Of a stretch of 64,000 nt of DNA, positions 52,850-62,404 are shown in pieces; the first letter of the stretch is position 1, and every line of letters starts with the position of its first letter. This DNA is from Neisseria sp. (GTDB lineage: Bacteria; Pseudomonadota; Gammaproteobacteria; Burkholderiales; Neisseriaceae). The DNA lies in NCBI RefSeq assembly GCF_030530745.1, contig NZ_JAUMUI010000011.1:1-64000 (forward strand), written 5' to 3'. The notes below the pieces were generated by a model. It was not told the DNA's origin. It searched no databases and was given only the letters and a program-made list of their open reading frames with translations. The translations under genes and the position numbers were made by a program.

Positions 52850-54973
52850 TTATTCCCCGGCGGGAGTCGCTGCTTGCGCAGGGGCTTCCAGCAAGGCTTT
52901 GATAGACAGGCGCACGCGGCCGCGGTCGTCAACTTCCACCGCTTTCACGTTTACCGTTTGGCCCACTTGCAGATAGTCGCTCACGTTGCGCACGCGCTCG
53001 TGGGCGATTTGGCTGATGTGCACCAAGCCGTCTTTACCGGGAATCACCGAAACGATGGCGCCGACGTTGTTGTCGAGCAGTTTCAGCACCGTGCCGGTGT
53101 AAACCTTGCCCACTTCCACTTCGGCAGTGATTTCTTCGATGCGTTTCTTCGCCGCTTCGCCCGCTTCGGCGGTGGTGGCGGCGATGGTTACGGTGCCGTC
53201 GTCGGCGATGTTGATCTCGGTGCCGGTTTCGGCGGTAATGCCGCGGATGGTTTCGCCGCCCTTACCGATAACATCACGGATTTTGTCTTGGTGGATTTTC
53301 ATGGTAAACAAGCGCGGGGCGTGGGCCGACAGCTCTTGCGGGCCGTCAACCGCTTCTTTCATCTGCGCCAGGATGTGCATACGCGCTTCTTTGGCCTGTT
53401 CCAAAGCAATCTGCATGATTTCTTTGGTGATACCCTGGATTTTGATGTCCATTTGCAGCGCGGTTACGCCGTTGGTGGTACCGGCCACTTTGAAATCCAT
53501 GTCGCCCAAGTGGTCTTCGTCGCCCAAAATGTCGGTTAATACGGCGAACTTGTTGTTTTCGAGAATCAGACCCATGGCGATACCGGCAACGTGTGCTTTC
53601 AGCGGCACGCCGGCCGAAAGCAGGCTCAGGCAGCCGCCGCACACGGAAGCCATGGAAGAGGAACCGTTAGACTCGGTGATTTCGGAAACCACGCGCATGG
53701 TGTAGCTGAACTCTTCGGGAGAAGGCAGCACGGCCACCAACGCGCGTTTGGCCAAACGGCCGTGGCCGATTTCGCGGCGTTTGGGCGCGCCCATGCGGCC
53801 GACTTCCCCGGTGGAATACGGCGGGAAGTTGTAGTGCAGCATAAAACGGTCGGTGTATTCGCCGCTCAGGGCATCGATGATTTGCTCGTCGCGCGAGGTA
53901 CCCAAAGTGGCAACGGCCAGCGCCTGGGTTTCGCCGCGGGTAAACAGGGCGGAGCCGTGGGTGCGCGGCAACACGCCGGTTTGGATGTTGATGGGGCGCA
54001 CGGTGCGGGTGTCGCGGCCGTCGATGCGCGGCTGGCCGTCGAGAATCTGGCCGCGGACCACGTCGGCTTCCAGCTGTTTGAAGATGCCTTTGATTTGGTT
54101 GGCGCGCAAAGTGTCGGTTTCTTCGGTAACCAGCGCGTCTTTTACTGCCGCCCATGCTTCGTCGAGTTTGGCCGAACGGGCTTGTTTCTGGCGGATTTTG
54201 AATGCTTCGGAAATGGTGGCGCCGGCGATTTCGCGGATTTTTTCCACCAGCGCGGTATCGGTTTCGGGAGCCTGCCAATCCCACACTTCGGGGTTCACTT
54301 CGTCGGCCAGCTCGTTGATGGCGTTAATCACCGCCTGCATCTGCTCATGGCCGTACACCACCGCGCCCAGCATCACGTGCTCGGGCAGTTCGCGCGCTTC
54401 CGATTCCACCATCAGCACGGCTTTCTGCGTGCCGGCCACCACCAGATCCATTTGCGAACGGGCAAGCTGGGCTTTGGTGGGGTTGAGCACATAAACGTTG
54501 TTCACATAACCTACGCGGGCGGCGCCGATGGGGCCGGCAAACGGCACGCCGCTCAACACGAGCGCGGCGGATGCGCCGATCATGGCGGGGATGTCGGAAT
54601 CGATTTCGGGGTCGACGGAAACCACCATCGCCACCACTTGGATATCGTGGTAGAAGCCTTCGGGGAACAGCGGGCGGATGGGGCGGTCGATCAGGCGGCT
54701 GGTGAGGATTTCTTTTTCGCTCTGTTTGCCTTCGCGTTTGAAGAAACCGCCGGGGATTTTGCCTGCGGCGTAGGTGCGCTCGAGATAATCTACGGTGAGG
54801 GGGAAGAAATCCTGGCCTTCTTTAACGTCTTTGTTGGCGGTAACGGCCACCAGCACGACGGTGTCGCCCATCGATACTTTTACCGCTGCTGCGGCCTGGC
54901 GGGCGATTTCGCCGGTTTCGATGGTTACGGTTTGCCCGCCGTATTGGAAGGTTTTAACGTGTTTGTTAAACAT
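52850..54973 (-). CDS. pnp: Polyribonucleotide nucleotidyltransferase (PNPase)
   Basis: The 707-residue phosphorolytic 3'-exonuclease is a trimer that degrades RNA, often in the degradosome. The two RNase PH domains are visible, [28 protein letters not shown]…[33 protein letters not shown], and [23 protein letters not shown]…[14 protein letters not shown] with [20 protein letters not shown] domain ([15 protein letters not shown]) and an S1 domain ([35 protein letters not shown]) close the protein. The start at 54973 has GAAAGGC. rpsO is not upstream; tRNA-Glu is. A leader hairpin lies at 55017-55039. Confidence 0.97.
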   Translation of the reverse strand: MFNKHVKTFQYGGQTVTIETGEIARQAAAAVKVSMGDTVVLVAVTANKDVKEGQDFFPLTVDYLERTYAAGKIPGGFFKREGKQSEKEILTSRLIDRPIRPLFPEGFYHDIQVVAMVVSVDPEIDSDIPAMIGASAALVLSGVPFAGPIGAARVGYVNNVYVLNPTKAQLARSQMDLVVAGTQKAVLMVESEARELPEHVMLGAVVYGHEQMQAVINAINELADEVNPEVWDWQAPETDTALVEKIREIAGATISEAFKIRQKQARSAKLDEAWAAVKDALVTEETDTLRANQIKGIFKQLEADVVRGQILDGQPRIDGRDTRTVRPINIQTGVLPRTHGSALFTRGETQALAVATLGTSRDEQIIDALSGEYTDRFMLHYNFPPYSTGEVGRMGAPKRREIGHGRLAKRALVAVLPSPEEFSYTMRVVSEITESNGSSSMASVCGGCLSLLSAGVPLKAHVAGIAMGLILENNKFAVLTDILGDEDHLGDMDFKVAGTTNGVTALQMDIKIQGITKEIMQIALEQAKEARMHILAQMKEAVDGPQELSAHAPRLFTMKIHQDKIRDVIGKGGETIRGITAETGTEINIADDGTVTIAATTAEAGEAAKKRIEEITAEVEVGKVYTGTVLKLLDNNVGAIVSVIPGKDGLVHISQIAHERVRNVSDYLQVGQTVNVKAVEVDDRGRVRLSIKALLEAPAQAATPAGE

Positions 54974-55016
54974 TCTATGCCTTTCGGTTAGGGCCTCCGC
55001 CGCTAAAACACTAATG

Positions 55017-55039
55017 ATGCACACATCTTATATGTGCAT
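55017..55039 (-). promoter_or_regulatory. Stem-loop in the pnp 5' leader
   Basis: ATGCACA and TGTGCAT arms with a 9-nt AT loop lie 44 bases upstream of the pnp start. In E. coli, an RNase III-cleaved leader stem lets PNPase repress its own mRNA; an equivalent role here is inference. Confidence 0.35.
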
Positions 55040-55217
55040 GGTTAGGGTTTCAGGCGGGCTTTGGCCGGGTTGGTTATAAAATTTTTTCAGACGGCCTGCC
55101 GGCGCCGTCTGAAAAAAGTGATTATAACGTTAAAAGGCTCGGAATCCAAACAGTATAAAGAATATGCAAGATACGCCGCCGCATTTTCAGGCAGCGGGAA
55201 ATTTTTGCGAAACGCAT

Positions 55218-55247
55218 AAAAGCCCTGCATGGTTTGCAGGGCTTTTT
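55218..55247 (-). terminator. Terminator after tRNA-Glu
   Basis: On the minus strand AAAAAGCCCTGCA, a short loop and TGCAGGGCTTTT form a stem with T tract about 30 bp beyond the tRNA 3' end. Confidence 0.8.
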
Positions 55248-55277
55248 AAAAACGGTGCCTGACGGATTTTGGCAAAC

Positions 55278-55353
55278 TGGCACGCCCACGGGGATTCGAA
55301 CCCCGGTTGCCGCCGTGAAAGGGCAGTGTCCTAGGCCTCTAGACGATGGGCGC
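55278..55353 (-). tRNA. tRNA-Glu (anticodon UUC)
   Basis: On the minus strand the cloverleaf has acceptor GCGCCCA/TGGGCGT, D-arm with TCGTCTAGAGGCCTAGGACA, anticodon loop CTTTCAC within a CUGCC/GGCGG stem (anticodon UUC), and T-arm CCGGGGTTCGAATCCCCG. The encoded CCA occupies 55278-55280. The pattern matches bacterial tRNA-Glu; the acceptor begins GCG rather than the more common GCC/GTC. Confidence 0.95.
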
Positions 55354-55473
55354 GTAACCGAAGCGCGCACTATACCGATGCCGTTTGCGCTTGTCAATCG
55401 GGCAGGCCGGCGCAGCCTTTCAGACGGCCTTTGCCTGCTGTATAATGCGGCGGTTTCACTTCAGAGAAATGCC

Positions 55474-56373
55474 ATGTGGTTCAAACAAATCAGTTTTTAT
55501 CCTTTAAACAAAAGCAAACTGCCCGAGCTTGAAACGCTGGCGGGCAAACTTGCCGAAGCACAGTTCGCCCCCTGCTCGGGTTTGGACTGGTTCAGTGAGG
55601 GCTTTGCCGCGCCGGTGCCGTTTTCGCCCGAAACGGTGTTCCCCGCCGATTATACTTGGCGCGTGGCGCTGAAAAAAGAAGAAAAAGTGCTGCCTGCCGG
55701 CGTTATCCGCGATATTCTGGAAGAGCGCGTGGCTGAGATTCAAAACGCCGAAGCGCGTAATGTGGGCCGTAAAGAAAAACAGGAATTAAAAGAACAGATT
55801 ACCGATGATTTGCTGCCGCGTGCCTTTACCCGCAGCAGCCGCACGCAGGCCGTTTTCGACACCAAACACGGCTATCTGTTTGTGAACAATGCTTCCGCAA
55901 CCAAAGCCGAAGGCATGCTCACCAAGCTGCGCGAAGCGCTGGGCGGTTTGGAGGCGGTTCTGCCCAACACCAAACAGTCGCCGGGCAGCCTGATGACAAG
56001 CTGGCTGTTGCAGGGTGCAGCCGAGGGCGGTTTCGAGCTGGACAGCGACTGCGAGCTGAAAGGCACGGGCGATGTGGCGCCGGTGGTGAAAGTATCGAAG
56101 CAGGATTTAACCGCCGACGAAGTGATCCAACACGTTAAAAACGGCAAAACCGTTACCCAACTGGGTTTGGTGTGGCGCGAACAGATTGCGTTCGTGCTCA
56201 CGCAGGATTTCACGCTCAAGCGAATCCAGTATCTCGACGTGTTGCAGGAAGAAGCCGAAGGCCACGGCGACGATGCGGCCAGCCTGGCTTTTGCCTCGCA
56301 GATTCTGATGACCGAATCGTTAAGTACCATGCTGGAAGAGCTGGCAGGCTATTTGGGCGGCTGGCAGGAATAA
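55474..56373 (+). CDS. rdgC: Recombination-associated protein RdgC
   Basis: The 299-residue ring-forming DNA-binding protein limits RecA access to DNA; in N. gonorrhoeae rdgC has been linked to pilin antigenic variation. It begins MWFKQISFYPLNKSKLPELETLAGKLAEAQFAPCSGLDWFSEGFAAP, the conserved RdgC start, and includes RKEKQELKEQITDDLLPRAFTRSSRTQAVFDTKHGYLFVNNASATKAEGML. A TATAAT at 55441-55446 is a plausible -10. The gene reads away from tRNA-Glu. A DUS-pair hairpin at 56378-56430 follows. Confidence 0.95.
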   Translation: MWFKQISFYPLNKSKLPELETLAGKLAEAQFAPCSGLDWFSEGFAAPVPFSPETVFPADYTWRVALKKEEKVLPAGVIRDILEERVAEIQNAEARNVGRKEKQELKEQITDDLLPRAFTRSSRTQAVFDTKHGYLFVNNASATKAEGMLTKLREALGGLEAVLPNTKQSPGSLMTSWLLQGAAEGGFELDSDCELKGTGDVAPVVKVSKQDLTADEVIQHVKNGKTVTQLGLVWREQIAFVLTQDFTLKRIQYLDVLQEEAEGHGDDAASLAFASQILMTESLSTMLEELAGYLGGWQE

Positions 56374-56377
56374 AACG

Positions 56378-56430
56378 AGGCCGTCTGAAAAACCGCACGT
56401 TTAACGGTAGAATACGTTTTCAGACGGCCT
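56378..56430 (+). terminator. DUS-pair hairpin after rdgC
   Basis: AGGCCGTCTGAAAA (56378-56391) and TTTTCAGACGGCCT (56417-56430). Confidence 0.7.
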
Positions 56431-56458
56431 GTGCAACCAAACAAGATTGAGGGAACTT

Positions 56459-57025
56459 ATGAGCATCAAATCCGACAAATGGATACGCCGCATGAGCGAA
56501 GAGTTCGGCATGATTGAGCCTTACGAGCCTAACCAGGTGAAAGAAATCGACGGCCGCAAAATCATTTCATACGGCACGTCAAGCTACGGTTACGATATCC
56601 GCTGCGCCAACGAATTCAAGATTTTTACCAACATCAACAGCACCATCGTCGACCCGAAAAATTTCGATCCGAAAAATATCGTTACGGTAGAAGACGACTG
56701 CTGCATCATTCCGCCAAACTCTTTCGCCTTGGCGCGCACGGTGGAATATTTCCGCATTCCGCGCAACGTGTTAACCGTGTGCCTCGGCAAATCCACCTAT
56801 GCGCGCTGCGGCATCATTGTGAACGTAACCCCGTTCGAGCCGGAATGGGAAGGCTACGTTACGCTGGAGTTTTCCAACACCACTCCGCTGCCCGCTAAAA
56901 TCTATGCGGGCGAGGGCGTAGCGCAGGTGCTGTTTTTCGAAAGCGACGAAATATGCGAAACCTCTTATAAAGACCGCAGCGGTAAATATATGGGGCAAAC
57001 CGGCGTTACCCTGCCGAAAACCTGA
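56459..57025 (+). CDS. dcd: dCTP deaminase
   Basis: The 188-residue trimeric enzyme deaminates dCTP to dUTP, the main dUMP source in many Gram-negatives. [56 protein letters not shown] is the family N-terminus. The catalytic Glu lies in [53 protein letters not shown] binds the triphosphate. The start at 56459 has GAGGGAAC upstream; an in-frame TTG four codons earlier overlaps that Shine-Dalgarno. Confidence 0.96.
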   Translation: MSIKSDKWIRRMSEEFGMIEPYEPNQVKEIDGRKIISYGTSSYGYDIRCANEFKIFTNINSTIVDPKNFDPKNIVTVEDDCCIIPPNSFALARTVEYFRIPRNVLTVCLGKSTYARCGIIVNVTPFEPEWEGYVTLEFSNTTPLPAKIYAGEGVAQVLFFESDEICETSYKDRSGKYMGQTGVTLPKT

Positions 57026-57043
57026 TCTGTGTTCTGCCAAGGC

Positions 57044-57079
57044 GGCGCAAACCGGTGTTTCGGTTTGTGCCGTTTTTTT
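57044..57079 (+). terminator. Rho-independent terminator of dcd
   Basis: GGCGCAAACCG, loop GTGTTT, CGGTTTGTGCC (one G·U pair), then TTTTTTT. Confidence 0.9.
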
Positions 57080-57305
57080 ATATTCATTCCTCACTCCTTT
57101 GATAACGTAAAATAAGCACCATTCTGAAACCGAACCAACCGGCTTCCGGGGTATACCGGTATTTAACCTGCAAAACCGCGTATGGAAAAACACGGCAAGG
57201 CCGAATGCCGGCAAATCTAGAATTACTATTCTAAAACAGGCATTAAAATGCAACAAGGCTTTTACGGCCGCACCCGCCGTTATCTCTCACACAGGCCGTC
57301 TGAAT

Positions 57306-58034
57306 ATGGATATTCCTTTTCTGTCATCACATAACCACACCTTTCCCGACCCGTTGACAGCCGTTGCCGAGCGCGACGGTCTGGTGGCCGTTGGCGGCGA
57401 TTTAAGCCCCGGGCGCCTGCTGGCCGCATATCCGCAGGGGATTTTTCCGTGGTATAGCGAAGGGCAGCCTATTTGCTGGTTTGCCCTCGCGCCGCGCACC
57501 GTGCTGTTCCCCGAAAAAATCCATATCGGCCGCTCGCTGCAAAAAAGCCTGCGCAACAAACCCTACGCCGTTACCGCCAACCACAGTTTTCCCGCCGTTA
57601 TCGCCGCCTGTGCCGCCGTGCCGCGTGAGGGGCAGGATGGTACTTGGATTACCGGCGATATGCAGCGCGCCTACATCAAACTGCACGAAATGGGGCACGC
57701 ACACTCTTTTGAATGCTGGTATCCCGACCAAACGGGCCGTCTGAAACTTGCCGGCGGGTTTTACGGCGTGCAAATCGGGCGGGTGTTTTTCGGCGAATCG
57801 ATGTTTGCCGCACAGGCCGACGCTTCCAAAACCGCCTTCGCCCTCGCTGTGCCCTATCTGGCCGAATGCGGCATCGGATTAATCGACTGCCAGCAAAACA
57901 CTCCGCACTTGGCGCGTTTCGGCTCCGAGCAGATGGATTTTGCAGACTTCCAAGCCGCCCTGCGGCGGCTGACCGCGCAGCCGCTTGCGCACTCCATAGG
58001 CAGCGGCGTATTGGCTGCCAACCGGATAAGCTGA
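57306..58034 (+). CDS. aat: Leucyl/phenylalanyl-tRNA-protein transferase
   Basis: The 242-residue enzyme adds Leu or Phe from tRNA to N-terminal Arg/Lys of proteins, marking them for ClpAP degradation (N-degron pathway). MDIPFLSSHNHTFPDPLTAVAERDGLVAVGGDLSPGRLLAAYPQGIFPWYSEGQPICWFALAPRTVLFPEKIHI is the family signature; HSFECWYPDQ, LAGGFYGVQIGRVFFGESMF and LIDCQQNTPHLARFGS follow. The start abuts an uptake sequence (57294-57305) with no Shine-Dalgarno, so initiation may be weak or leaderless. clpA is not in the window. Confidence 0.95.
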   Translation: MDIPFLSSHNHTFPDPLTAVAERDGLVAVGGDLSPGRLLAAYPQGIFPWYSEGQPICWFALAPRTVLFPEKIHIGRSLQKSLRNKPYAVTANHSFPAVIAACAAVPREGQDGTWITGDMQRAYIKLHEMGHAHSFECWYPDQTGRLKLAGGFYGVQIGRVFFGESMFAAQADASKTAFALAVPYLAECGIGLIDCQQNTPHLARFGSEQMDFADFQAALRRLTAQPLAHSIGSGVLAANRIS

Positions 58035-58133
58035 GGCCGTCTGAAAACACGCAACCGTTTTTAGGTTAAAATACGTTCCTTTAATTTATCAAGGCCGTCT
58101 GAAAAGCCTTCCACCCCCAACCAGGAAAACAAT

Positions 58134-58955
58134 ATGTCATTACAAAACATCATCGAAACCGCGTTTGAAAACCGCGCCGACATCACCCCCGCCGGCGTTA
58201 CCCCCGAAGTGAAGCAGGCCGTTGAAGAAACCCTGCGCCGGCTCGACAGTGGCGAATTGCGCGTGGCCGAACGCTTGGGCATGGGTCAATGGAAAGTTAA
58301 CGAATGGGCGAAAAAAGCCGTGCTGCTTTCTTTCCGCATTGCCGACAACGAAGTGCAAAACGACGGCGTGAACAAATATTTCGATAAAGTGCCGACCAAA
58401 TTCGCCGACTGGAGCGAAGAAGAATTCAAAACCGCCGGTTTCCGCGCCGTGCCCGGTGCCGTGGCCCGCCGCGGCAGTTTTGTCGCCAAAAACGTGGTGT
58501 TGATGCCCTCTTATGTCAACATCGGCGCTTATGTGGACGAAGGCGCGATGGTTGACACTTGGGCCACCGTCGGCTCATGCGCCCAAATCGGCAAAAACGT
58601 GCACTTGTCCGGCGGCGTGGGCATCGGCGGCGTGCTCGAACCCTTGCAGGCTTCGCCCACCATCATCGAAGACAACTGCTTTATCGGCGCACGCAGCGAA
58701 ATCGTGGAAGGCGTGATTGTGGAAGAAGGCAGCGTGATTTCGATGGGCGTGTATATCGGCCAGTCCACCAAAATCTACGACCGCGAAACGGGCGAAATCC
58801 ACTACGGCCGCGTGCCCGCAGGCTCGGTGGTGGTGGCCGGCAGCCTGCCCTCCGCCGACGGCAAATACAGCCTTTACTGCGCCGTTATCGTGAAAAAAGT
58901 GGACGCGCAAACCCGTGCCAAAACCAGCGTGAACGAGCTGCTGCGCGGCGTATAA
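58134..58955 (+). CDS. dapD: Tetrahydrodipicolinate N-succinyltransferase
   Basis: The 273-residue left-handed β-helix acyltransferase succinylates tetrahydrodipicolinate in the lysine/diaminopimelate pathway. Hexapeptide-repeat turns run through [119 protein letters not shown] and the C-terminal [14 protein letters not shown] match the family. Shine-Dalgarno AGGAAAAC is well placed. A DUS-pair terminator with a T6 tail follows. Confidence 0.97.
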   Translation: MSLQNIIETAFENRADITPAGVTPEVKQAVEETLRRLDSGELRVAERLGMGQWKVNEWAKKAVLLSFRIADNEVQNDGVNKYFDKVPTKFADWSEEEFKTAGFRAVPGAVARRGSFVAKNVVLMPSYVNIGAYVDEGAMVDTWATVGSCAQIGKNVHLSGGVGIGGVLEPLQASPTIIEDNCFIGARSEIVEGVIVEEGSVISMGVYIGQSTKIYDRETGEIHYGRVPAGSVVVAGSLPSADGKYSLYCAVIVKKVDAQTRAKTSVNELLRGV

Positions 58956-58978
58956 CCCACACCTTGCCCGTCTTGCAG

Positions 58979-59027
58979 AAAGGCCGTCTGAAAAACCGCA
59001 CGCAACCGGTTTTCAGACGGCCTTTTT
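58979..59027 (+). terminator. DUS-pair terminator of dapD
   Basis: AAAGGCCGTCTGAAAA and TTTTCAGACGGCCTTTTTT enclose an inner ACCG/CGGT dyad. Confidence 0.8.
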
Positions 59028-59109
59028 TCCCGCAGCCTCCCTTTCAAGCCTTTCCCGAATAGCCTTATAATAACCGCCGACTGCAAAAACACCGCTGAGA
59101 AAGCCCCTT

Positions 59110-59736
59110 ATGAACATCACCATTATCAACCACCCTCTGGTCAAACATAAGCTCACCCTGATGCGCGAAGCAGAATGCAGCACGTTCAAATTCCGCACGC
59201 TCACCACCGAGCTGGCGCGGCTGATGGCCTATGAAGCCACCCGTGATTTCGACACCGAAAACTACATTATCGACGGCTGGTGCGGCGAAATCGAAGGTGA
59301 GCGCATCAAAGGCAAAACCCTAACCGTGGTGCCGATTCTGCGCGCCGGTTTGGGTATGCTCGACGGCGTTTTAGACTTAATCCCCACCGCCAAAATCAGC
59401 GTGGTCGGCCTGCAACGCGACGAAGAAACCCTCAAACCTGTGTCGTATTTCGAAAAATTCGTCGACAGCATGGACTCGCGCCCCGCCCTGATTATCGACC
59501 CCATGCTCGCCACCGGCGGTTCGATGGTCGCCACCATCGATCTCTTGAAACAGAAAGGCTGCCGCAACATCAAAGCACTGGTTTTGGTTGCCGCCCCCGA
59601 AGGTGTGAAAGCCGTGAACGACGCCCATCCCGACGTTACTATCTACACCGCCGCCCTCGACAGCCATCTCAACGAACACGGCTACATCATCCCCGGCCTG
59701 GGGGATGCGGGCGATAAGATTTTCGGTACGCGCTAA
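59110..59736 (+). CDS. upp: Uracil phosphoribosyltransferase
   Basis: The 208-residue enzyme salvages uracil to UMP with [50 protein letters not shown] is the family start. The PRPP loop is [24 protein letters not shown] and the uracil-binding region ends [25 protein letters not shown]. Length is exactly standard. It is followed 44 bp later by a DUF2322 gene on the same strand, with a single uptake sequence between. Confidence 0.97.
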   Translation: MNITIINHPLVKHKLTLMREAECSTFKFRTLTTELARLMAYEATRDFDTENYIIDGWCGEIEGERIKGKTLTVVPILRAGLGMLDGVLDLIPTAKISVVGLQRDEETLKPVSYFEKFVDSMDSRPALIIDPMLATGGSMVATIDLLKQKGCRNIKALVLVAAPEGVKAVNDAHPDVTIYTAALDSHLNEHGYIIPGLGDAGDKIFGTR

Positions 59737-59780
59737 ATCTTTCAGACGGCCTTTACTTTACCCGACATAAGGACACAACC

Positions 59781-60098
59781 ATGAATTTCCAAGAAAACCT
59801 CGCCACCCTGCCCGCCATCGACCACTTGAGCGGTTTGAACGTATGCCGCGGAAACGGTGAAATCCTGCATCATATCCCCGCCGCTCCCGGCAAACTCGGC
59901 TCGCTCAAACTCTATCACGCGTTGTCGCAGGAATCCGGCGGCATACTCAATGCCGAAACCGCCGAACGCGGCCTCGCCCTGTTTGCCGAACACGTTGCCG
60001 ATGCCGAAGCCAACCCCGGCAAACACCCTAATATCGATCTGCTGCTGCGTGTTAAAGCAGAAAACCTGACCCTGCACCTGCAACCTGTCGAGGCGTAA
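59781..60098 (+). CDS. DUF2322-like conserved small protein
   Basis: The 105-residue soluble protein reads MNFQENLATLPAIDHLSGLNVCRGNGEILHHIPAAPGKLGSLKLYHAL, which I associate with the DUF2322 family of short beta-/gammaproteobacterial proteins of unknown function. There are no catalytic motifs, signal or membrane segments. Shine-Dalgarno AAGGAC is nine bases upstream. It may share the upp transcript. Confidence refers to a real gene; family name is from memory. Confidence 0.75.
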   Translation: MNFQENLATLPAIDHLSGLNVCRGNGEILHHIPAAPGKLGSLKLYHALSQESGGILNAETAERGLALFAEHVADAEANPGKHPNIDLLLRVKAENLTLHLQPVEA

Positions 60099-60110
60099 AA
60101 TCCCGCTTTA

Positions 60111-60586
60111 ATGTCTTATCGGCTTACATTAAAATATTTCGGTGCAGTTGCGGCAGCTGCTTTATCGGGTGCCTGTTCGCCGCCGTCTGTTTATAAGGCG
60201 GAGTGTAAAAAATAACGAAGGCGGAAGTTGCCCGGCTGTTTGACAGGTGGAACAATTCGCTGCAGACGGGAGATTCGAAACAAGTGGTTGCCAATTATGC
60301 GCCCGAATCCATTTTGCTGCCGGCCCTTTCCAATAAAGTAAGGGTAACTGCTGCCGAAAAAGAGGATTACTTCCGCCATTTCTTAGAAGACAAACCGGTT
60401 GGCACAATAGATTACCGCCATATCCAATCGGGATGCAACACGGCTGTTGATGCGGGGCTGTATACTTTCACCTTCAAGAAAATGGGCAGGAAAGCAGGTG
60501 GCCGCTACAGCTTTAATTATCAATGGAACGGTAAGGAATGGCTGATTGCCAAGCACCATTCTTCATCAAGTTTCCTTTTCGGTTGA
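60111..60586 (+). pseudogene. Lipoprotein with NTF2/CaMKII-association-like domain, frameshifted at a poly-A tract
   Basis: A lipoprotein signal, MSYRLTLKYFGAVAAAALSGAC (lipid Cys about 22), runs in one frame to KAECKK and a TAA at 60213-60215. Adding one base at the run of six A (60207-60212) joins it to a second frame, ITKAEVARLFDRWNNSLQTGDSKQVVANYAPESILLP…YTFTFKKMGRKAGGRYSFNYQWNGKEWLIAKHHSSSSF, a SnoaL/NTF2-like (CaMKII-association type) domain that is complete to a TGA at 60584-60586. With seven A the gene would encode about 158 residues. It is thus either a pseudogene or a phase-variable gene in its off state. Confidence 0.75.
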
Positions 60587-60911
60587 GACCCCACCATTTA
60601 TGGCGGTAGAATTTGGGTTTATCGGGTAGGGGTGTAACCCCTTCCCAATCAGGGCAACACGTAGGGCGGCGCTTTATGTGTCGTCCTGTGTGTTGAAACA
60701 TTAATGCCCGAGCAGGAATAACGGGTTGAAGTGTTGTTATTAGTTAGTGCACCGTTTTTGAAAAAGGCGGTGTTTTGTGCAGAATCCGGGCCGTCTGAAA
60801 AACCGAACTGCTCCTATTTTTAAGTTGGTTAAGATGTCCGACTTTTTGGGAGCAGTTCAGTTTTTCAGACGGTCCGGTTTATCTGCGCATAAATATCGGA
60901 CGAATGCTTAA
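60587..60911. other. Non-coding gap with a family D hairpin
   Basis: Apart from the structure at 60788-60875 I see a small GGGTGTAACCCC dyad near 60630 and no gene. Everything else appears to be plain spacer. Confidence 0.5.
60788..60875. repeat. Family D hairpin nested in a DUS pair, copy 2
   Basis: GAACTGCTCC (60805-60814) and GGAGCAGTTC (60849-60858) surround ATGTCCGACTTTTTGG, the same layout as 52744-52795. Outside them uptake sequences in opposite orientation (the right one with a base change, GACGGTCC) add a further stem. It is near the 3' end of the carboxypeptidase gene and may terminate it. Confidence 0.55.
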
Positions 60912-62135
60912 TTATTCGTCGGAAAACAGGTTCTTGAACCACAGCACGATGCTGTCGTAGGCGCGGCCGAACCAGCCCGCTTCGTCAACCGCGTTGAGCG
61001 CCACCACGTTTTTTTCGGCCAAAACGGTGGTGCCGTTCATGATTCTGAGTTTGCCCAGCACCTGGCCTTTCTGAATCGGCGCAAGCACAGGCTGTACGGT
61101 TTCGAGCACGGGTTTGATGTTTTGGCCTTCGCCGTGCGGAATGGTAACGTAGGCTGCACCCAGAAAACCCACGCCCACGGCATTGGCGCTGCCTTTATAA
61201 ACCTTAACCTGTGAAATGGTTTGGTTGGCATCATAGAGTTTGGGCGTGTCGTAAGACTGCAGGGCCCAATTGAGCAGCTTGCTGCTTTCTGAAGCACGCG
61301 CTTCGGTGCTGGCGGTGCCCACCACCACCGAAACCACGCGACGGCCGTTGCGTTTGCTGGAGGCCACCAGATTGTAGCCCGCGCTGCTGGTGTGGCCGGT
61401 TTTCAGGCCGTCGACGCTGGAATCGCGGTAGAGCAGCAGGTTGCGGTTGGGCTGTTCGATATTGTTGTATTTAAACGATTTCATGGCGTAAATCGGATAA
61501 TACTTGGGAAAGTCGCGGATAATCGCGCCGGCCAAAATGGCCAAATCGTTTACGGTGGTTAAGTGGCCTTCGCCGGGCAGGCCGGTGCTGTTGGTGTAGC
61601 GGGTGCGGGTCATGCCCAAGCGTTTGGCTTCAGTGTCCATCATGGTGGCAAAGCCTTCTTCGCTGCCGCCGATGGCTTCGGCCAGCGTGATGGCGGCATC
61701 GTTGCCCGACTGCACAATCAGGCCTTTAATCAAATCGCTGACGCTGGCAGGTTTTTTCGGATCGAGAAACATACGCGAACCTTCGGCGCGCCAGCCTTTA
61801 GACGACACGGTGAGCATCTGGTCGGGTTTCAGGGTGCCGTTGTCGAGTGCTTTGAAGGTTAAGTAGGCGGTCATCAGTTTGGTAAGTGAGGCAGGTTCTA
61901 TTTGGGTGTTGATGTTTTTGCCCGCGAGAATCTGGCCGCTTTGCAGATCTTTAACCAGATAGGCGGTGGCGGCGACTTCGGGGGCGGCTGCGGCTGAGGC
62001 GGCCGGCAGGGCGGCTGAAGGTTCGGCGGCGGTTGATAAGGCGGATGCTTCGGCCGTGGCGGCTTGCGGTTCGGCGGCGGCGTGGCCGGAAATCAGGGCG
62101 GCGGCCAGCAGGCCGAGTAAGGTTTTCTTCATCAT
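60912..62135 (-). CDS. D-alanyl-D-alanine carboxypeptidase (PBP5/6 type)
   Basis: The 407-residue penicillin-binding protein trims the terminal D-Ala of peptidoglycan pentapeptides. A signal peptide (MMKKTLLGLLAAALISGHAAA) precedes an Ala-rich spacer of about 35 residues, unusual in length. The active-site motifs are SLTK (Ser83, Lys86), SGN near 143 and KTGH near 248. The C-terminal β-domain ends in WFGRAYDSIVLWFKNLFSDE, a likely amphipathic membrane anchor. It corresponds to DacA/DacC; I do not assign a symbol. ATG at 62132 is an equal alternative start. Confidence 0.93.
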   Translation of the reverse strand: MMKKTLLGLLAAALISGHAAAEPQAATAEASALSTAAEPSAALPAASAAAAPEVAATAYLVKDLQSGQILAGKNINTQIEPASLTKLMTAYLTFKALDNGTLKPDQMLTVSSKGWRAEGSRMFLDPKKPASVSDLIKGLIVQSGNDAAITLAEAIGGSEEGFATMMDTEAKRLGMTRTRYTNSTGLPGEGHLTTVNDLAILAGAIIRDFPKYYPIYAMKSFKYNNIEQPNRNLLLYRDSSVDGLKTGHTSSAGYNLVASSKRNGRRVVSVVVGTASTEARASESSKLLNWALQSYDTPKLYDANQTISQVKVYKGSANAVGVGFLGAAYVTIPHGEGQNIKPVLETVQPVLAPIQKGQVLGKLRIMNGTTVLAEKNVVALNAVDEAGWFGRAYDSIVLWFKNLFSDE

Positions 62136-62404
62136 TAAAATGGCTTCTTGGAAATTAAAACAGGGGCGGTTTTAAAAAAACGAAGCCGTCTGCCGGTTTC
62201 AGACGGCCCCGATCGAATTGGTTCTGCACCGGACTGCATGCCGGTTTTGCAGAGCGGGCATTATACCCGCCAATACTTGTTTTGCTAAGTTCCGGTTCAG
62301 ATTTTTCTTGCTTTCAGACGGCCTGCGGGGTATGGTTTTGCCTTTGCCCGCGCAGGCTTTTCAGCCGCTGCGGGCGTGTGATTTTCCATCTGAAGCCAAA
62401 CCGC

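Noticed and set aside
53591-54991. 466-codon frame antisense to pnp
   Set aside because: His/Phe/Gly-rich composition typical of antisense frames in GC-rich genes; pnp is certain.
57248-57334. A 28-codon ORF (MQQGFYGRTRRYLSH…) overlapping the aat start
   Set aside because: Passes through an uptake sequence and overlaps aat out of frame, without family support; could at most be a leader peptide.
62218-62404. Leader-peptide attenuator or riboswitch upstream of ilvA
   Set aside because: No Ile/Val/Leu-rich leader ORF or known riboswitch core was seen; only a DUS and a GC-rich spacer.
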